Shown: positions 34,291 to 46,910 of the stretch, piece by piece
How the letters are laid out: each line of letters starts with the position of its first letter
Position numbering within the stretch: position 1 is the stretch's first letter
NCBI GenBank assembly: GCA_003254925.1
Contig: QANZ01012400.1
Span: forward strand, 1 to 64,000
From: Chamaecrista fasciculata
Lineage: Eukaryota > Streptophyta > Magnoliopsida > Fabales > Fabaceae
Reading direction: 5' to 3'
DNA length: 64,000 nucleotides
The notes under the pieces: generated by a model
Seen by the model: only the letters and a program-made list of their open reading frames with translations
Told to the model about the DNA's origin: nothing
Databases searched by the model: none
Translations under genes and position numbers: made by a program

Positions 34291-36260
34291 TATACATATA
34301 TATCCAAGCTGATGTCACACCCGTAAACATTTCTTAGCTTATTGCGATGACCGATCTGATTTCAAACCCGTTTGATTGTTGATCTATATACACACAAAGT
34401 CATCCAATTATGGCCAAAATACAAAATAAAAAGACTTCAGAGTTCTGAGTTCACTTGTGAACTATTTAATTGTGGATCTATATATTAATTTAAGTATTTA
34501 ACGTGATCTCTTTCACACGAGGTCAAAGACGGACAGCCTATATACATTACTATTCATCCAATTTTAAGATGAGATTAAAATTGAATGAAATGAGATTAGG
34601 ATGATGGTGATGCCAAACAGGCCCTATAAATATACAAGAAAAGAAAAGGAAGGGAAGTTTCTAAGGGAGGAGTTATATATATATACAGGCCTTTTGCGTG
34701 CTTGTTGCCTAAAAAGTTTAATATACTTTAATATTGAAAATTATATAAATTAGTATGAGTGAAAAAAAATAAAAGAAAGAAAATAAATTAAATCATTAAT
34801 AAAAAATAAAAGTTCATGTTTTATTTTTAAAGAAAAACTGCCACCTATATGTGTATGAGTCAAAACTGATCATGACATCAAGGAGTCATGTGTAGAAACC
34901 TGATTTATTAAAGTTGGAGTAATATTTTTATTTTTTTATATATTTATTTGTGATATATTGAGTAAATATTATTTTATATTATAGTTTTAAAAGACCAATT
35001 ACCAGAAAGCTCCTTAAATATATATAATGGTATAAATATATGTAACAGCTAATTATCTTGTCATATTTGTTTTTTTTCAAAAGGCAGTATGATCCTAAAG
35101 TTGAATCGATTGATTTGCTCCCCCTTACTGCAGGTTTCGGTGGCGAAAATTTTTGCCACCGAAACTCAATTATAAAACTTATTAAGGATCAAAATGAGGT
35201 TTTGGCTATATATCTGTAAGGACAAAGTGCAAATTTGGTCCCCTATCATTTGATCAGCTTGCAAATCAAGTCTTTATCGTAAGAAAAAGATAAATCTATT
35301 TTTGATAAATAACGATATATATAATTTCTATATTTAACCAAGTGGTGCTATAAAATACAAATTAAAGATATATATAATTTCTATATTTAACCTGAAAAAA
35401 AAAACTTGTTGATAAATAACGAAGTTGATAATTTTATAAAAGTTACCCATTTACTGTATCACAGATCCCAAAAAAAGAATATATAGTAATCTAATTAACG
35501 AAAATGATCTTGATCTGCATCAATTAATTCCTTGTATAAGTTAATTAAGTTAATTAAGTTAGATTTGAAAAACCTAAATAGAAAACCCAAATTAAGACAG
35601 ATAAATCCAATTTGAACAATAAACTGAATGGGCTAAAAAAATAGTTTCAGAAAAGTCCATTCTTAATATATTTGAAAAAATGTACCATAATCATATATAG
35701 TATTTTGATCCGAACGAATTGAATTTATAAGCTATCATTTTCAATAATAGATGTTAAACAAATTAAAGACTTCAGTGGCTCCATAATTTGGTGTCTTTAA
35801 GCTACTTTACTTTTTCTGTTTTTTCTTTTATTTTTTTCTGTTTTTCTCTTTTAATAAAGGGAAAGTAGATCACTCAATGCAACTTAAGAATTGCTTTACA
35901 TTTTGATTTGAAACTTTATCTTTTATGATAAAGTAGTTTATCTGGTGGTGGAGGAAAGATGATAATAATGAGAACTCAATTAGACGATACATATCTGTTT
36001 GTGTATTTCCAATGTTCACATAAAACTTGCTAGAAATAAACCAAGAATACATTAGAAAAAAAGTTATATGTGTGAATTAAAAAAATACTTGAATTATATT
36101 CAAAATTCAATCAAGAAAAACTTGCATTTACAAATACAACACGCAAGCAAATTCAAAGAGATAGAAGATGCAGTGATCATATATATATACATACATTATT
36201 TCAAATACATATATATAAACATAAACTTCTGTACTCAGGGCTTAAATTTAGAGCACTAGT
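34291..36260. other. AT-rich spacer with repeat fragments
   Basis: A fragment near 34690 (CCTTTTGCGTGCTTGTTGCC) resembles the Helitron hairpin end. 35130-35165 has a short perfect inverted pair (TTTCGGTGGCGAAAATTTTT with GCCACCGAAA). 35945-36005 repeats part of the 30.5-kb duplication. No gene is recognised. Confidence 0.5.
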
Positions 36261-36268
36261 CTCCATTT

Positions 36269-39200
36269 TCAGAAATCTAGCTTTTGAGCTATGCTTCTCA
36301 TGGTTGGTCTAGATTGAGGACTTGTTTGCAAACATGAAAGTGCTATGTTGCTAATCAATTCCAAGTGTTCCTTCAAAATTTGTGGCCTTAAAGGTGGTGG
36401 CAAACGTGGGTCCAAAATCTCCTTCAACTCCAAACTTTGAATACCACATGTTTGTACATGAGATACTAAATCACCTGGATGTTTTCCCATAATAACTTCC
36501 AATGCCAGAACACCAAAGCTGAACACATCACATTTCTCACTCACTGCCATTGTGTATGCAAGTTCTGCAAGCATCACGCAAAATGAACTCATAATTTGTC
36601 ACCATTATTTACATTAATATTATAAAAATAAAGGGTCAAAGTGCAAATTTGGTCCAATATCTTTTGTTCAGTTCCCAATTTGGTCTTGTATTTTTTTTTT
36701 CACTTTTGGTCCCATATTTTTGTAAAAGGTCCCAATTTGGTCCCATATCATATTTGGTCTCATATCTTAATAAAAGGATCAATCATTAGTTGATCTTTTT
36801 GTAAAAATATGAGACCACTTCTAAACCTGGCCCAAAGATATACGACCAATGCTGCAATTGGCCCAAAGATATGAGACCAAATTGGAACCTGACCCAAAGA
36901 TATAGAACCAAAAGTGTAAGAAAAAAAAGATATGGGACCAAATTGGGACTTTGGCCAAAATAAAATGATTTAAGAACTAAAATTGTTTTAGAAATAATTA
37001 ATTACCTGGAGCAGCATAGCCATATGTGCCTGCAAATGTTGTCCAAGTTGATGAATCTTGCTTTAGGAATCTTGCAATGCCAAAATCTGAGACATGAGCT
37101 TCAAGATTTTTGGACAACAATATGTTTTTGCTTGATATGTCTCTGTGAATAATTGGTGGATTATGATCATGATGCATGTAAGACAAAGCTTTTGCAACAC
37201 CCTTCACAATATCAACCCTCTTAGCCCAATTCAACTCTAAAGCTTTTCTTTCATTCTTCAACATATCAGCTAATGTCCCTCTTTCCATGTACTCAAAGAT
37301 CAAGAATGTGTGCAACCCTTGTGAACAAAATCCGTATAGCTTCACAATGTTCCGATGGCGAGTTTCTGACAAGGCTTCGACCTCACTCTTGAAGGCTTTT
37401 ATACTCTCAAAATCTATGTCCTCTGCTTCACATTTCAGCTTTTTTATAGCGAATACTTCCCCTCTTGGCATCATTGTCTTGTAAACTTTTCCAAAACCTC
37501 CCTCCCCAATGCAGTACTTATCATCAAAGTTCTCAGTGGCTTGAATAATCTCTTCATAGGCAATTCTACCATCAAAGTGCAATATTGACAATGGATTTTC
37601 TCTCTTGCTTGTTTCTTTCTTTTCAGAAGCTCTTGAGTGTCTCTTACTGAGCACAACAAAAATCCAAACTATTGCCAATGAAGCAAATACAACACCTGCC
37701 AAAGAAGCAGAAATGGCTATTGCTATGACAACTTTCCTTTTGTTACTTCCACCATTTGATTTTTCAACTGAGGCATTGCAAGGCCTCAAACCTAGGATCT
37801 TCCCACACAAATTTTTGTTGTTACTCAAATCAACCGAATTTGTAGAATTGAATATGCCGCTATTTGGTATTTGACCCTCCAAATTGTTGTAGGAAAGATT
37901 AATGCTTGACAAGCTCACCATTCTACTAATGGAATCAGGGATAGAACCTGAGAGATTATTGTGAGAAATATTCATGCATACCAAATTGTTGAGCTTACTA
38001 AGATCCCCCGGAATTCCTCCAGAAAGTGAATTATAACTCAGGTCCAAAAAATCAAATAATTGTCTAAGATTTCCAATTTGGGAAGGGATTGTACCATTGA
38101 AGTTATTGATGCTCAAATTTAAATTTGTCAATTTGTAGCAATCCCCTATTTGAGAAGGTATTGGTCCCTTCAACTTGTTCATTGACAAGTCTAATGAATA
38201 TAAATTTGTAAGCTTTCCAATGCTTGTGGGTATCAAACCAGAAAGATTGTTGCTACTCAAATTTAGCTTGTACAAGTTGGAAGCATTTCCAATTACCGAA
38301 GGAATCTCGCCTACTAATCGGTTCGAGGATATGTCAAACTCTGTTAGTCGATTTAACTGAAAGATCTCATGAGGAATTGTGCCTCCTATTGAATTTCCAG
38401 CCATTTTAAGAGATTGCAAGTTTTTGCTAGCTCCCCAATTTTTAGAGAGCTCACCTTGCACTCTATTGTAGCTGAAATCAATGTAACTAAGATCAGGATA
38501 CTCTCCAAAATCCTTATCTGCATAACCAGTTAGTTGGTTATGTTCAATTCGAACTCTAAAAAGTGTGGGACAATCTCTTAGGCTTTCCGGGATTGGACCG
38601 GTGAAACTATTGTAGCCAGCACTAAAATTGACAAGCTTACCACCTTTACAAACATGGGGTAGTAATTGACCACTAAAGTTGTTCATATAAAGATGCAGGA
38701 CAACCAAAGAAGAGTGGTTTCCAAATCCTAGTGGGATATCACCATGTAAATTGTTTTGGTGGAAGCGAATATCGGTAAGATTGGTAAGCTGACCAAGGCT
38801 AGGAGGAATAATGCCTGAGAGATTGTTAATAGACAATGAAAGTTCTTGTAAATTAGTACAATTCCCTAGAGATGATGGAATGGACCCATAAAAGTTGTTA
38901 GAATCCAATCCTAAAACAGTTAAATTCTTTATATTCCCTATCTCACTAGGAATCGTACCACCAAGCAAGTTGTATCTAAAAAGGAGAGTTTGAATCCCAA
39001 TTAGACCTGTTTTGGGTTCATCAGTACTATCATCAGGGAATAAACGAGGGTCTAATATTCCAGTTAAGTCATTAACTGACAGATCAAGCATATTTAATTG
39101 AGTGAGATTTGCAAGAGAAAGAGGTATAGTACCATTGAGATTATTATGATTGAGGTCAAGCAATTGGAGATTTGAGAGCACCCCAATGGATTCTGGTATG

Positions 39201-39553
39201 ATTCCACTGAGTTCATTGAATCTAAGATCAAGACTAAGAAGATTTGGGAATGCAGAGAAGTTCAAGTTTTGAAGTGTACCTTGAAGATCAGAGAAACTCA
39301 AGTCTATTTCAATGACACTTCCAGAAGAATCACATGTAATTCCATGCCATGAACATGGAATTTGAGACACATTGGGGTTTGTATGTGATGGAGAGACCCA
39401 TGACTCCAAAATTGTCTGTGTTGGGAGACTCTGTTTCCAATTGAGGAGAGCTTGAGCTTCTTGTGTGAGTCCAGATGTACTCTCACAAAATGCCCACAAA
39501 ATTAAGAAAATAGCAGAAAGTGAAAGAGAAGGATAAATTCTATGCTTGGACAT
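36269..39553 (-). CDS. MIK2-like LRR receptor kinase (copy 3)
   Basis: Exon 1 runs 39553-37006 and exon 2 runs 36564-36269. The intron is 441 bases and sits at the same codon as in copies 1 and 2, but is four to five times longer because a foldback element occupies it. The product has 947 residues. It has a signal peptide ([20 protein letters not shown]), a CSWHGITC cap, about twenty LRRs, a membrane helix near residue 610 and a kinase domain with [23 protein letters not shown] and DFG motifs, so an active RD kinase is predicted. It is clearly more diverged from copies 1 and 2 than they are from each other. It lies just beyond the peptide gene array and is transcribed in the same direction. 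An extracellular ligand is expected; none is known. Confidence 0.93.
36630..36965. repeat. Foldback element in the intron of receptor copy 3
   Basis: The left arm (AAAGTGCAAATTTGGTCC, 36638) is matched by an inverted arm near 36935 (GGACCAAATTGGGACTTTGG). Phrases TTTGGTCCCATAT and ATATGGGACCAAA alternate towards a centre near 36790. It accounts for about three quarters of the intron. Confidence 0.75.
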
Positions 39554-39569
39554 TATTCTTAATTCCAAT

Positions 39570-40080
39570 TAACTATATTCTGTACCTTCATGCATGTATC
39601 ATTTATATATCTACTGTCTAGACTTATTTTAATAGAACCATTATTTTTGCACCTTCTTTTGAGTGTGAAGAGAAGAAAAGAGTGCTTTTCTAACAAAAGA
39701 AAATCAAAGTCGTAGAAGGTTGAATCAATGTCTTACAATTAATGTAATAATATGGACCCCATCAGCTGCCATATATATATATGTGTGGACAAGAATTATT
39801 TGCCTGATTCATTCATTTATCCTTACTTTCTTTGTTTTTCTCTTTGATCTCCTTTCATTTGTTTATTTGGAATGTTTCCCTATAATTGAAGTTTAGACTA
39901 TAGTCTGTCATCCTTCCATTGTTGGTATCAAAATGTAAGATTAGACTAGTCTGCCATTTCTCGAAAAATATAATCTAATCACCTGATTGAAGTTTAATAT
40001 GATGGCGTGCATATTGTGTTTTTATTTTATTTTACTTATTTTCTTTCTTTCATTTCACTAGGTGTACATTTTTTTGCTTT
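39570..40080 (-). promoter_or_regulatory. Upstream region of receptor copy 3
   Basis: AT-rich DNA with no coding content. It has little visible similarity to the shared upstream blocks of copies 1 and 2. A run CATATATATATATG near 39772 is a possible TATA region but is far from the start. Confidence 0.35.
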
Positions 40081-40084
40081 ATAA

Positions 40085-40505
40085 TCTAAAGTCCTAATTT
40101 GGCCCCTCAAGTTTGCTCAAAGTTTCGTTTTAGACCCTCAAGTCTCTGGTGAACTTTCTGGCGAGATATTCGGCGGCCCCGACAACTACGAAAACTCCTA
40201 ATCCAAGGTTTTTTGACCTCCTAAGTTCAATGACGGCCTCCATTTTGTGAAAAAATGACTGGCAAGCCACCAAAAAGTTACATAGTCGCCGAACAATTAC
40301 ACAATCGCCGAAAATCATATTTCCGGTCATTTGTTCGCAAAATAAAGGTCTTCATTGAACTCAGGAGGTCAAAAAACTTTGGATTAGGAGTTTTTGTAGT
40401 CTTTGGGGGCCGCTGTGTATTTCGCCGAAAAGTTTGTCGGAGACTTGAGAGACCAAAACGAAACTTTGAGCAAACTTGAGGAACCAAAATAGGACTTTGG
40501 CCCAA
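40085..40505. repeat. Foldback element with 'aagtcctaatttggcccctc' arms
   Basis: The left arm (GTCCTAATTTGGCCCCTCAA, 40091) and the right arm (near 40480, GAGGAACCAAAATAGGACTT) are inverted copies. Long internal matches include CTCCTAATCCAAGG with its complement. Short open frames on both strands within it are consequences of the palindrome. Confidence 0.75.
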
Positions 40506-40683
40506 AAAAAATTGAGGTTAGGGTATAATTGATACCAACGATTCACATTGGGGCATAATTGACACAAAATAAACGTTAGGGGCATAACTAAAAGTGACCC
40601 CAAACATTAGGGGTACAAAAGGGCCTTTTGCCTTTTCCTAAAATTTTTTAAATTATTATGAAGAGGAAATTAAAGGACATTTT

Positions 40684-41750
40684 TTTGGGTAAATTACAAA
40701 TTAGGTCCCTGTAGTTAGGTCGAACCTCACATCACTGTCGTGTGGTTTAAAAATTGGGTACCTTAGGCATATGTGTCGTATAGCAATTAAAGTACATGTG
40801 ATTTTGTTCTGTCAATTTTAACAGAAAATGTTGACATGATGCTCACGTGACTCTGAACAATCAAATTTTGGTCCACGAACTATGGGATAAGTTTCATTTT
40901 GGTCCTAAAACTAATTTTTATTTCATTTTGGTCCTCAAACTTTCATATTTGTTTTGTTTTTTGTCCCAAAAATGTTATTTTATATGTTTTACGCCGTTAT
41001 TTCTAACCTAAATAATTAAGATGAATCATTTTTTTCTCAAATATATGAGTGATCATGGGAGGGGTCGGGTCGGTCTTGAGACTCGACCTGGTTAGACTCA
41101 GGTTGGGCCATCGAGTCCGACAGAGCCAAACAAGGCTACTTTATTTTTACAAAAAATCATTTTTTTTTATTTAACCCATTTATTTTATGTATTTTTTTTA
41201 TGTTTTTGTTAATCCCAACTCAGATACGTAATAATAAGTGAGTTGACAAAGAGAGGAAGAGAAATTTTCATTCGTAGTTACAAATTGGAAATAAATTTGT
41301 GGTTGATTTTTATTTATAATTTATGAGTAAAAATAATGGTGAAAATTCCGATAAAATCACATTTTGGAGATTAAAACGAAAAAAAATATATGAAAGTTTG
41401 AGAACAAAAATGAAACAAAAAATAGCTTTTATGACCAAAATGAAACTTACCCCATAGTTTGAGAACCAAAAATGAGATTTTAACCTTGGAGTGGAAACCA
41501 ACGACTAAGATGCAAAAGAAACCAACGGTTAAGATGTAATAGAAATTGACGACTAAGATACATTGAAAATTGATGACTAAGATTGCGTCACGTCAGCATT
41601 TTCCCTTAAAATTAACAGAACAAAAACACAGGTCCCCTAATTGCTAAACATTGCATATTTCAGGTACCTAAAGTGAAATTTTTTAAATCACACGATAGTA
41701 ATGTGAGATTTAACCTAACCACATGTACCTAATTTGTAATTTACCATTTT
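40684..41750. repeat. Large foldback element (about 1.07 kb)
   Basis: The left end GGGTAAATTACAAATTAGGT (40688) is matched by CCTAATTTGTAATTTACC at about 41728-41745. Second-level phrases (ACATCACTGTCGTGTGGTTT and AAATCACACGATAGTAATGT) are also inverted partners. The middle contains a GGGTCGGGTCGG stretch near 41060. No transposase frame. Confidence 0.75.
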
Positions 41751-43125
41751 TTTTTCCAAAGAGGAAAGGACTTTATTTTCACCATTTGGGATAGCTTTTG
41801 CCACTAGCTAGCTAGCTTCCAATCAAATGACTTTTTGTGAAATGAAATTCGGGAGAGCCTGTTGTGGGAGAAGAAAAAACTTGGTATTTGGATATGTAAT
41901 TTGTAGCAAAAGTATTTTTTTTAATAATAATCTGTGTTTGAGAAATTTATGATAAAAGTGATTCTTAAGTGTGAAATTACTGAAAAAAGTATGTAATAAT
42001 CAAGGTAGATAAAAAAAATTATAGGTAATTTGTTTGTTTGTGAGTCACAAGTGAAATAAAAAAAGTTGACTTTCTCTTGAAATTTTTGGTCCAAAACTCA
42101 ATGTTATCAGAATCTTTAGCGAACTGGAAAAGTGTTTGATTCATTATCTCATCAATCAAACTAATAATTAAACTAGATGATATAATAAATAATATATAAA
42201 ATATAAATATTATAATTCTAATCATAGTAAATAGTTATAAATTGATAATTTGTCACAAATAATTCATGTTATATAATAATTTAGATAGAGAGACTAACAT
42301 TATAACAAAAACAATTTTTGAGGGAGTAAATAGAAAAAAAAAATCTTTAGGGACTAAATTGAGAAAAAATCTTTTTAAGGGACTAAATTAGAAATATTAA
42401 TATACAAGGGGCCAAAATAGAAATGAGAATGAGATAAAATTTCAAAGATGAAGATGGTTCAATACACAAAAGTTTCAGATTTCATATTCAATTGTTTACT
42501 TTATTTTTTCAACTTAAATTAAAAAAAAATGTACTATTTGATTTTTTAACCGTCTAACAGTTGGAATTAGTTAGACAATTTTTAAGTGATTATTTCTAGT
42601 CCATCACTCATACAATAATTTTAGTCTAATTAGACTGTTTTTTGATTTTATTATTTGCATGACTCTCTCTCATCACTTTTTGACATTCAAAGGTAATTTT
42701 GTTATTTTTTTCTATGGATGGTTCACCTCAACCCTCCCTCCTCATTTATTATTTATTTTTATATTTTTTTTCAAAAAAAGTCTCTACTCAATATTAACAC
42801 ATTTTTGTTTCATTCTATAATTTATTTTTTAAAAAATGTCTCTCCCATCATATTTTATTTTTATAATTTATATTTTATTACTAATATTTTTTAATTATTA
42901 TTTCTAAAAAATAAATTAATTTACTTTTATAAATATATGTTTTATTAATAATGTTTTTTATACTATTTAATAAAGCCCATTTGTTAGTTTTACTTATGTT
43001 TATCTTTTTGCCTAAATTTTTACAGATATTATTGTGAATAAAGAAGCTACAGATATTATAAAAGAAAATAAAATAAATTATAAAAAGGAAGAAAAAATAT
43101 GTTAATGTTAAGCAGAGGTGTTTTT
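41751..43125. other. AT-rich spacer, no gene seen
   Basis: Short repeated phrases of the type 'agggactaaatt' near 42350-42400. Otherwise low-complexity AT-rich DNA. Confidence 0.5.
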
Positions 43126-43540
43126 NNNNNNNNNNNNNNNNNNNNNNNNNNNNNNNNNNNNNNNNNNNNNNNNNNNNNNNNNNNNNNNNNNNNNNNNNNN
43201 NNNNNNNNNNNNNNNNNNNNNNNNNNNNNNNNNNNNNNNNNNNNNNNNNNNNNNNNNNNNNNNNNNNNNNNNNNNNNNNNNNNNNNNNNNNNNNNNNNNN
43301 NNNNNNNNNNNNNNNNNNNNNNNNNNNNNNNNNNNNNNNNNNNNNNNNNNNNNNNNNNNNNNNNNNNNNNNNNNNNNNNNNNNNNNNNNNNNNNNNNNNN
43401 NNNNNNNNNNNNNNNNNNNNNNNNNNNNNNNNNNNNNNNNNNNNNNNNNNNNNNNNNNNNNNNNNNNNNNNNNNNNNNNNNNNNNNNNNNNNNNNNNNNN
43501 NNNNNNNNNNNNNNNNNNNNNNNNNNNNNNNNNNNNNNNN
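43126..43540. other. Assembly gap (415 N)
   Basis: A run of unknown bases. Frames reported across it would be artefacts. It is bordered by a poly-A run on the right. Confidence 0.98.
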
Positions 43541-43574
43541 AAAAAAAAAAAAAACGTAAATCTAACCCAGTATA

Positions 43575-43740
43575 AGAAAAAAAAAACATTGAGAACCGCT
43601 GGTCCGGTCCAGCGGTTGGACCCGAGTTTCCGGTTATTTCCGGTCCAACTATCATTTTGGTTCAAATGGTTAAACCAACTCGCTCATCTCTTCGACTAGC
43701 GGTCCGATCGGCCGGTCCGGTCCGGTTTTCACAACAATGC
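43575..43740. repeat. CGGTTxGACC-type repeat end
   Basis: GC-rich phrases CCGCTGGTCCGGTCCAGCGG and CGGTCCGATCGGCCGGTCC stand out from AT-rich surroundings. The same style of sequence recurs at 46075-46255, with a weak counterpart at 45715-45760. It is probably one terminus of a dispersed plant repeat whose other end is in the gap. Confidence 0.45.
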
Positions 43741-44761
43741 ATAAATACATCTTAGTACTTTATTACCTATTTTATATTATTAATAATAATCATATAACAT
43801 GAACATATAAATATATTTAATGTATTATATTTTTTTAAGAAAACTTCATGTAAAATTTAAATTAATACTAAAATTTATAAATTATTTTAATTTATTATAA
43901 TTTTATTATATAAAGATTTACCAATAGGGAATTTACGTTGAAATTATGAACGAAACTTAAATAGTCAACTAATCAGTCGACTATATTGATTGTTGGGTCA
44001 TGCTTGAAATTAAGCATTTTTATGGTCAACTGATTCAATATATTAATTAGTCAACGTTTTGTCTATTAGTCAAAAAAGTGTATTACTATGGTTCCAATCA
44101 AGCTTACTTAAACCAGCTAATTGCTAGGAATCGGGTATTTTTAAAATATTTTTTTTATCTTAAGAGGGCTGAGTTCCTTCTGTGACCCAACTTATTTCTG
44201 ATCAAAAATATATATATTGTAGTCAATATATATATAATTTTGCTTAGTATATATTGCTCCTGGTGAAGTTATTATTGTGGTCAATATATATATAGTTTTG
44301 CTTAGTATATATTGTTGCTTGTGAAGTTAATTTTATTTTTTGTCAAACATATTTTCTTTTCTTTCTATCTTTCAAAATGTTTTTAAATTTCAAAATTTTA
44401 AAATTATTTTCAAAATAAAAAATAAAAATAGAATCAAACAGAATCTACCAATTATCCACATCTTTAACTTCTTAAAAATCGATAAAGCTCGTTTATTTGA
44501 AAGATATCAAATAAGTATATATTATAAACACGAACAATCTTATATATATATATATAAACATGCAAAATCTCCTTTTCCTTATCAAATTGATATTCATTCA
44601 AACTCTACTATATATATACAAAGGCTTCACCTTGTTTATTCATATCTCTAAAACCATCATCTGCTTTTTCTTCTGAGGTTTTGAAGCATAAATATTTTCG
44701 TACGTGAAGCTTAGATATATTATTAGTGAAATAAAGGAGAGAATCCGCTAAGTAATTAATA

Positions 44762-45316
44762 ATGGATTTGAGTGCGAGCTTCATTAATTTTCTTTTTATA
44801 TTAATGATTGTCTACACTTATGTGCTATCAGTTCTGGAAATTATTGTAGAGATTGCATATTTAATATTTTTATTTGCCATATTATTTCTTTACATCCTTC
44901 GTCGTAGAAATAATAATAATAATAATACATCAAATAATAATGTTGATGAGATTCTTGATCAAACGACACGTCGTATTGAGATGGAGCCTATTATTGAGCC
45001 ATCAAATAATGATGCATTCAAGTCTCTTTCAGGATCGAAGCTTGCTATGCTTAGTATTTTGCTCATGCCGCCTTTGAAGCCTTTTGGAGTTAACAGTGAT
45101 GATAAAACGACAACGTCGTTTTTGTCGTCGACAGAACCAACACAATGCGTCATTTGCCAAGAAGACTTCAAGATTGGAGAATTGGTTCAGCCGTTTCTAA
45201 GTTGCAACCATGAGTTTCATGAGTCGTGTATTAATTCTTGGTTAAACGCCAGGAATATTACATGTCCTGTATGTCGTTTTAGCTTGAAAGATACAATACA
45301 CTCTCTAATGACATGA
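44762..45316 (+). CDS. RING-H2 membrane protein (copy 1)
   Basis: A single-exon gene of 184 residues. The N-terminus has one long or two closely spaced hydrophobic segments (about 8-46), then a basic RRR and an asparagine-rich stretch. A C-terminal RING-H2 domain starts at Cys129 (CVIC) and includes CNHEFHESC and CPVC. The C3H2C3 set is complete, so zinc binding and E3 ubiquitin ligase activity are expected. The protein probably sits in an endomembrane or the plasma membrane with the RING in the cytosol. It resembles ATL-type proteins, but no GLD motif is obvious and the Pro usually found before the third Cys is replaced by Ser. A TATA-like run lies near 44610. The substrate is unknown. Confidence 0.85.
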   Translation: MDLSASFINFLFILMIVYTYVLSVLEIIVEIAYLIFLFAILFLYILRRRNNNNNNTSNNNVDEILDQTTRRIEMEPIIEPSNNDAFKSLSGSKLAMLSILLMPPLKPFGVNSDDKTTTSFLSSTEPTQCVICQEDFKIGELVQPFLSCNHEFHESCINSWLNARNITCPVCRFSLKDTIHSLMT

Positions 45317-45524
45317 CGACAATATATATACATGTATCATCTTTAAGCATATTGAAAAATTTATTAACTATTCTTTAATATATTTTAGGCTCTACTATGT
45401 TTGAATAATGACATTTCGAATTCCATCCAAATATTAGAGAACTGAATTACTATAATTTTGATTGCTTTCACTTTTTTTGTTTTTGTAAAAAGGGAACTTA
45501 TATTAAAAAGGAATTAGAGGAGGT

Positions 45525-45598
45525 TGCTCTTGTTGAGAGTCGAACTCAAGACCTCCCGCTTACTAAACGGGTGCTCTAACCAACTGAGCTACAAGAGC
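45525..45598 (-). tRNA. tRNA-Thr (anticodon AGT)
   Basis: A 74-base cloverleaf on the minus strand. The acceptor stem GCTCTTG pairs with CAAGAGC. The D arm (GCTC/GAGC), anticodon stem (CCCGT/GCGGG, one G-U pair) and T arm (TTGAG/CTCAA) all fold. The loop reads TTAGTAA, so the anticodon is AGT, decoding ACU. The A and B boxes (TAGCTCAGTTGG, GAGTTCGACTC) are intact and there is no intron. CCA is not encoded, as expected for a nuclear gene. Confidence 0.96.
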
Positions 45599-45704
45599 AA
45601 TTGCTTACTCTTAAAATATCTCGTTTGAATAACAATTAAAAATTTGAATAATCATAATTTAAATTTAAATTTCTAGTTATATTCAATGTTATTAAAAAGT
45701 AATA

Positions 45705-46255
45705 AGAATGAAAAATGATTCAATCGGTTGGACTGACGATCGAACCGGATGATGTCATAAATATATAAATAAAATAAATATGAATTATTTTAAATATAAA
45801 TATTACATAATTGATAAAATATAACTATAAACTTTATATAACAATAAAATATACTTGTGAATCCATAATTTCATTGTCCTACATAAATAAAATATACAAA
45901 AGTCACAACATGAATAACTATTAGGTTAGTAAAAATGAAAAAAAAAAAAGAGTTTTTTTTCTTTGTTTTGATAGGTTTACAATATTTTATATTGAGTTTC
46001 ATATTATTTTTTTGCATGTGGTCCACAAAACCAACAAAAAAACTAAGAAAATGATTTTTCCATAGAAATAGTGACCCGACCGGTTTTCTAATAATCGCTC
46101 CGAGTCACGGTTCAACCCTAGTCAATCCGGTCTGAAGCGATTTTGGGCGGTTCAAAGCGATTAATCTTCAGAACGGTCCAATGGTCCAAACCAAGCCGCC
46201 TTCACTCTCAGGTCCCGATTTGACCGTCCGGTCCGGGTTTCATAACATTGGTTAT
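45705..46255. repeat. Dispersed repeat with CGGTT/CCGGTC ends
   Basis: Starts with TTCAATCGGTTGGACTGACG and ends with CCGTCCGGTCCGGGTTTCAT, with an AT-rich middle. The two GC-rich ends resemble 43575-43740. No coding content. Just beyond it (46280-46490) is a degraded stretch with CAAACTATGGGGTCAATTTC, which belongs to the foldback class. Confidence 0.45.
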
Positions 46256-46559
46256 ATTTTTATACTCAATCAATTTTTTTTTTCTGTTTGGATCATCAAA
46301 CTATGGGGTCAATTTCATTTTGGTCTGGCCTAACCCCGGACTGAGTAAAATATTTCGAGCTAAGCTAGATTGACCCGAATTTTCCGAGGCGAGGCGGACC
46401 GAGTTGAATTTTTCAAGTTGAACCGGATCGAGACGAATTTTCAAGCCAATCTGAATTTTTTGAGCGGAACTTTTTTTTTTAGAGAGAAAATTAATTTTAT
46501 AATATAATGATTGAAACTTAGCATACCAAGTCATTAATGGTAGTTATAATATAGTGTAA

Positions 46560-46910
46560 GATTTGAAATAAACAAAAAAAAAATATGGCCTGAATGATAA
46601 CTGGTAATATAATTTCCGTAGCTAATTAGATTTTTTTAAAAAAATTAAAATATAGCTATGGATTTGCTATGGAAATATTCCGTAGCTAAGTTTTTTTTTC
46701 ATTTAAATTAAAATGTAGCTATGGTTTTGCTATGGAATTTTTCCGTAGCTATCCTCTTTTTTTTTTACTGGCATTGAATAAGTTATTTATTTATTTTTTA
46801 ATCCCAATTTCATCTTTTTATTTTTTGCAAAAGTATTAATTTTGTCCCCAAATTTTACATCAACTGTCAATTTTGTCCCTAATGTTTCACATTTTGGTCA
46901 ATTTTAAGGA
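46560..46910. repeat. 'tccgtagctat' repeat fragment and half foldback
   Basis: Three spaced copies of a phrase like GCTATGGAAATATTCCGTAG occur at 46650-46755. The same motif is in the cluster at 61.3-61.7 kb. From 46800 a single arm of the 'tttgtccccaa' foldback follows. Beyond it, to 47980, I see only AT-rich DNA with a short duplicated phrase (ACAAGTTGTCAAGTCTTG and ACAGGTTGTCAAGTCTTG). Confidence 0.45.

Noticed and set aside
43056..43699. Long open frames on both strands across 43.1-43.7 kb
   Set aside because: They consist almost entirely of the N gap and have no coding evidence.
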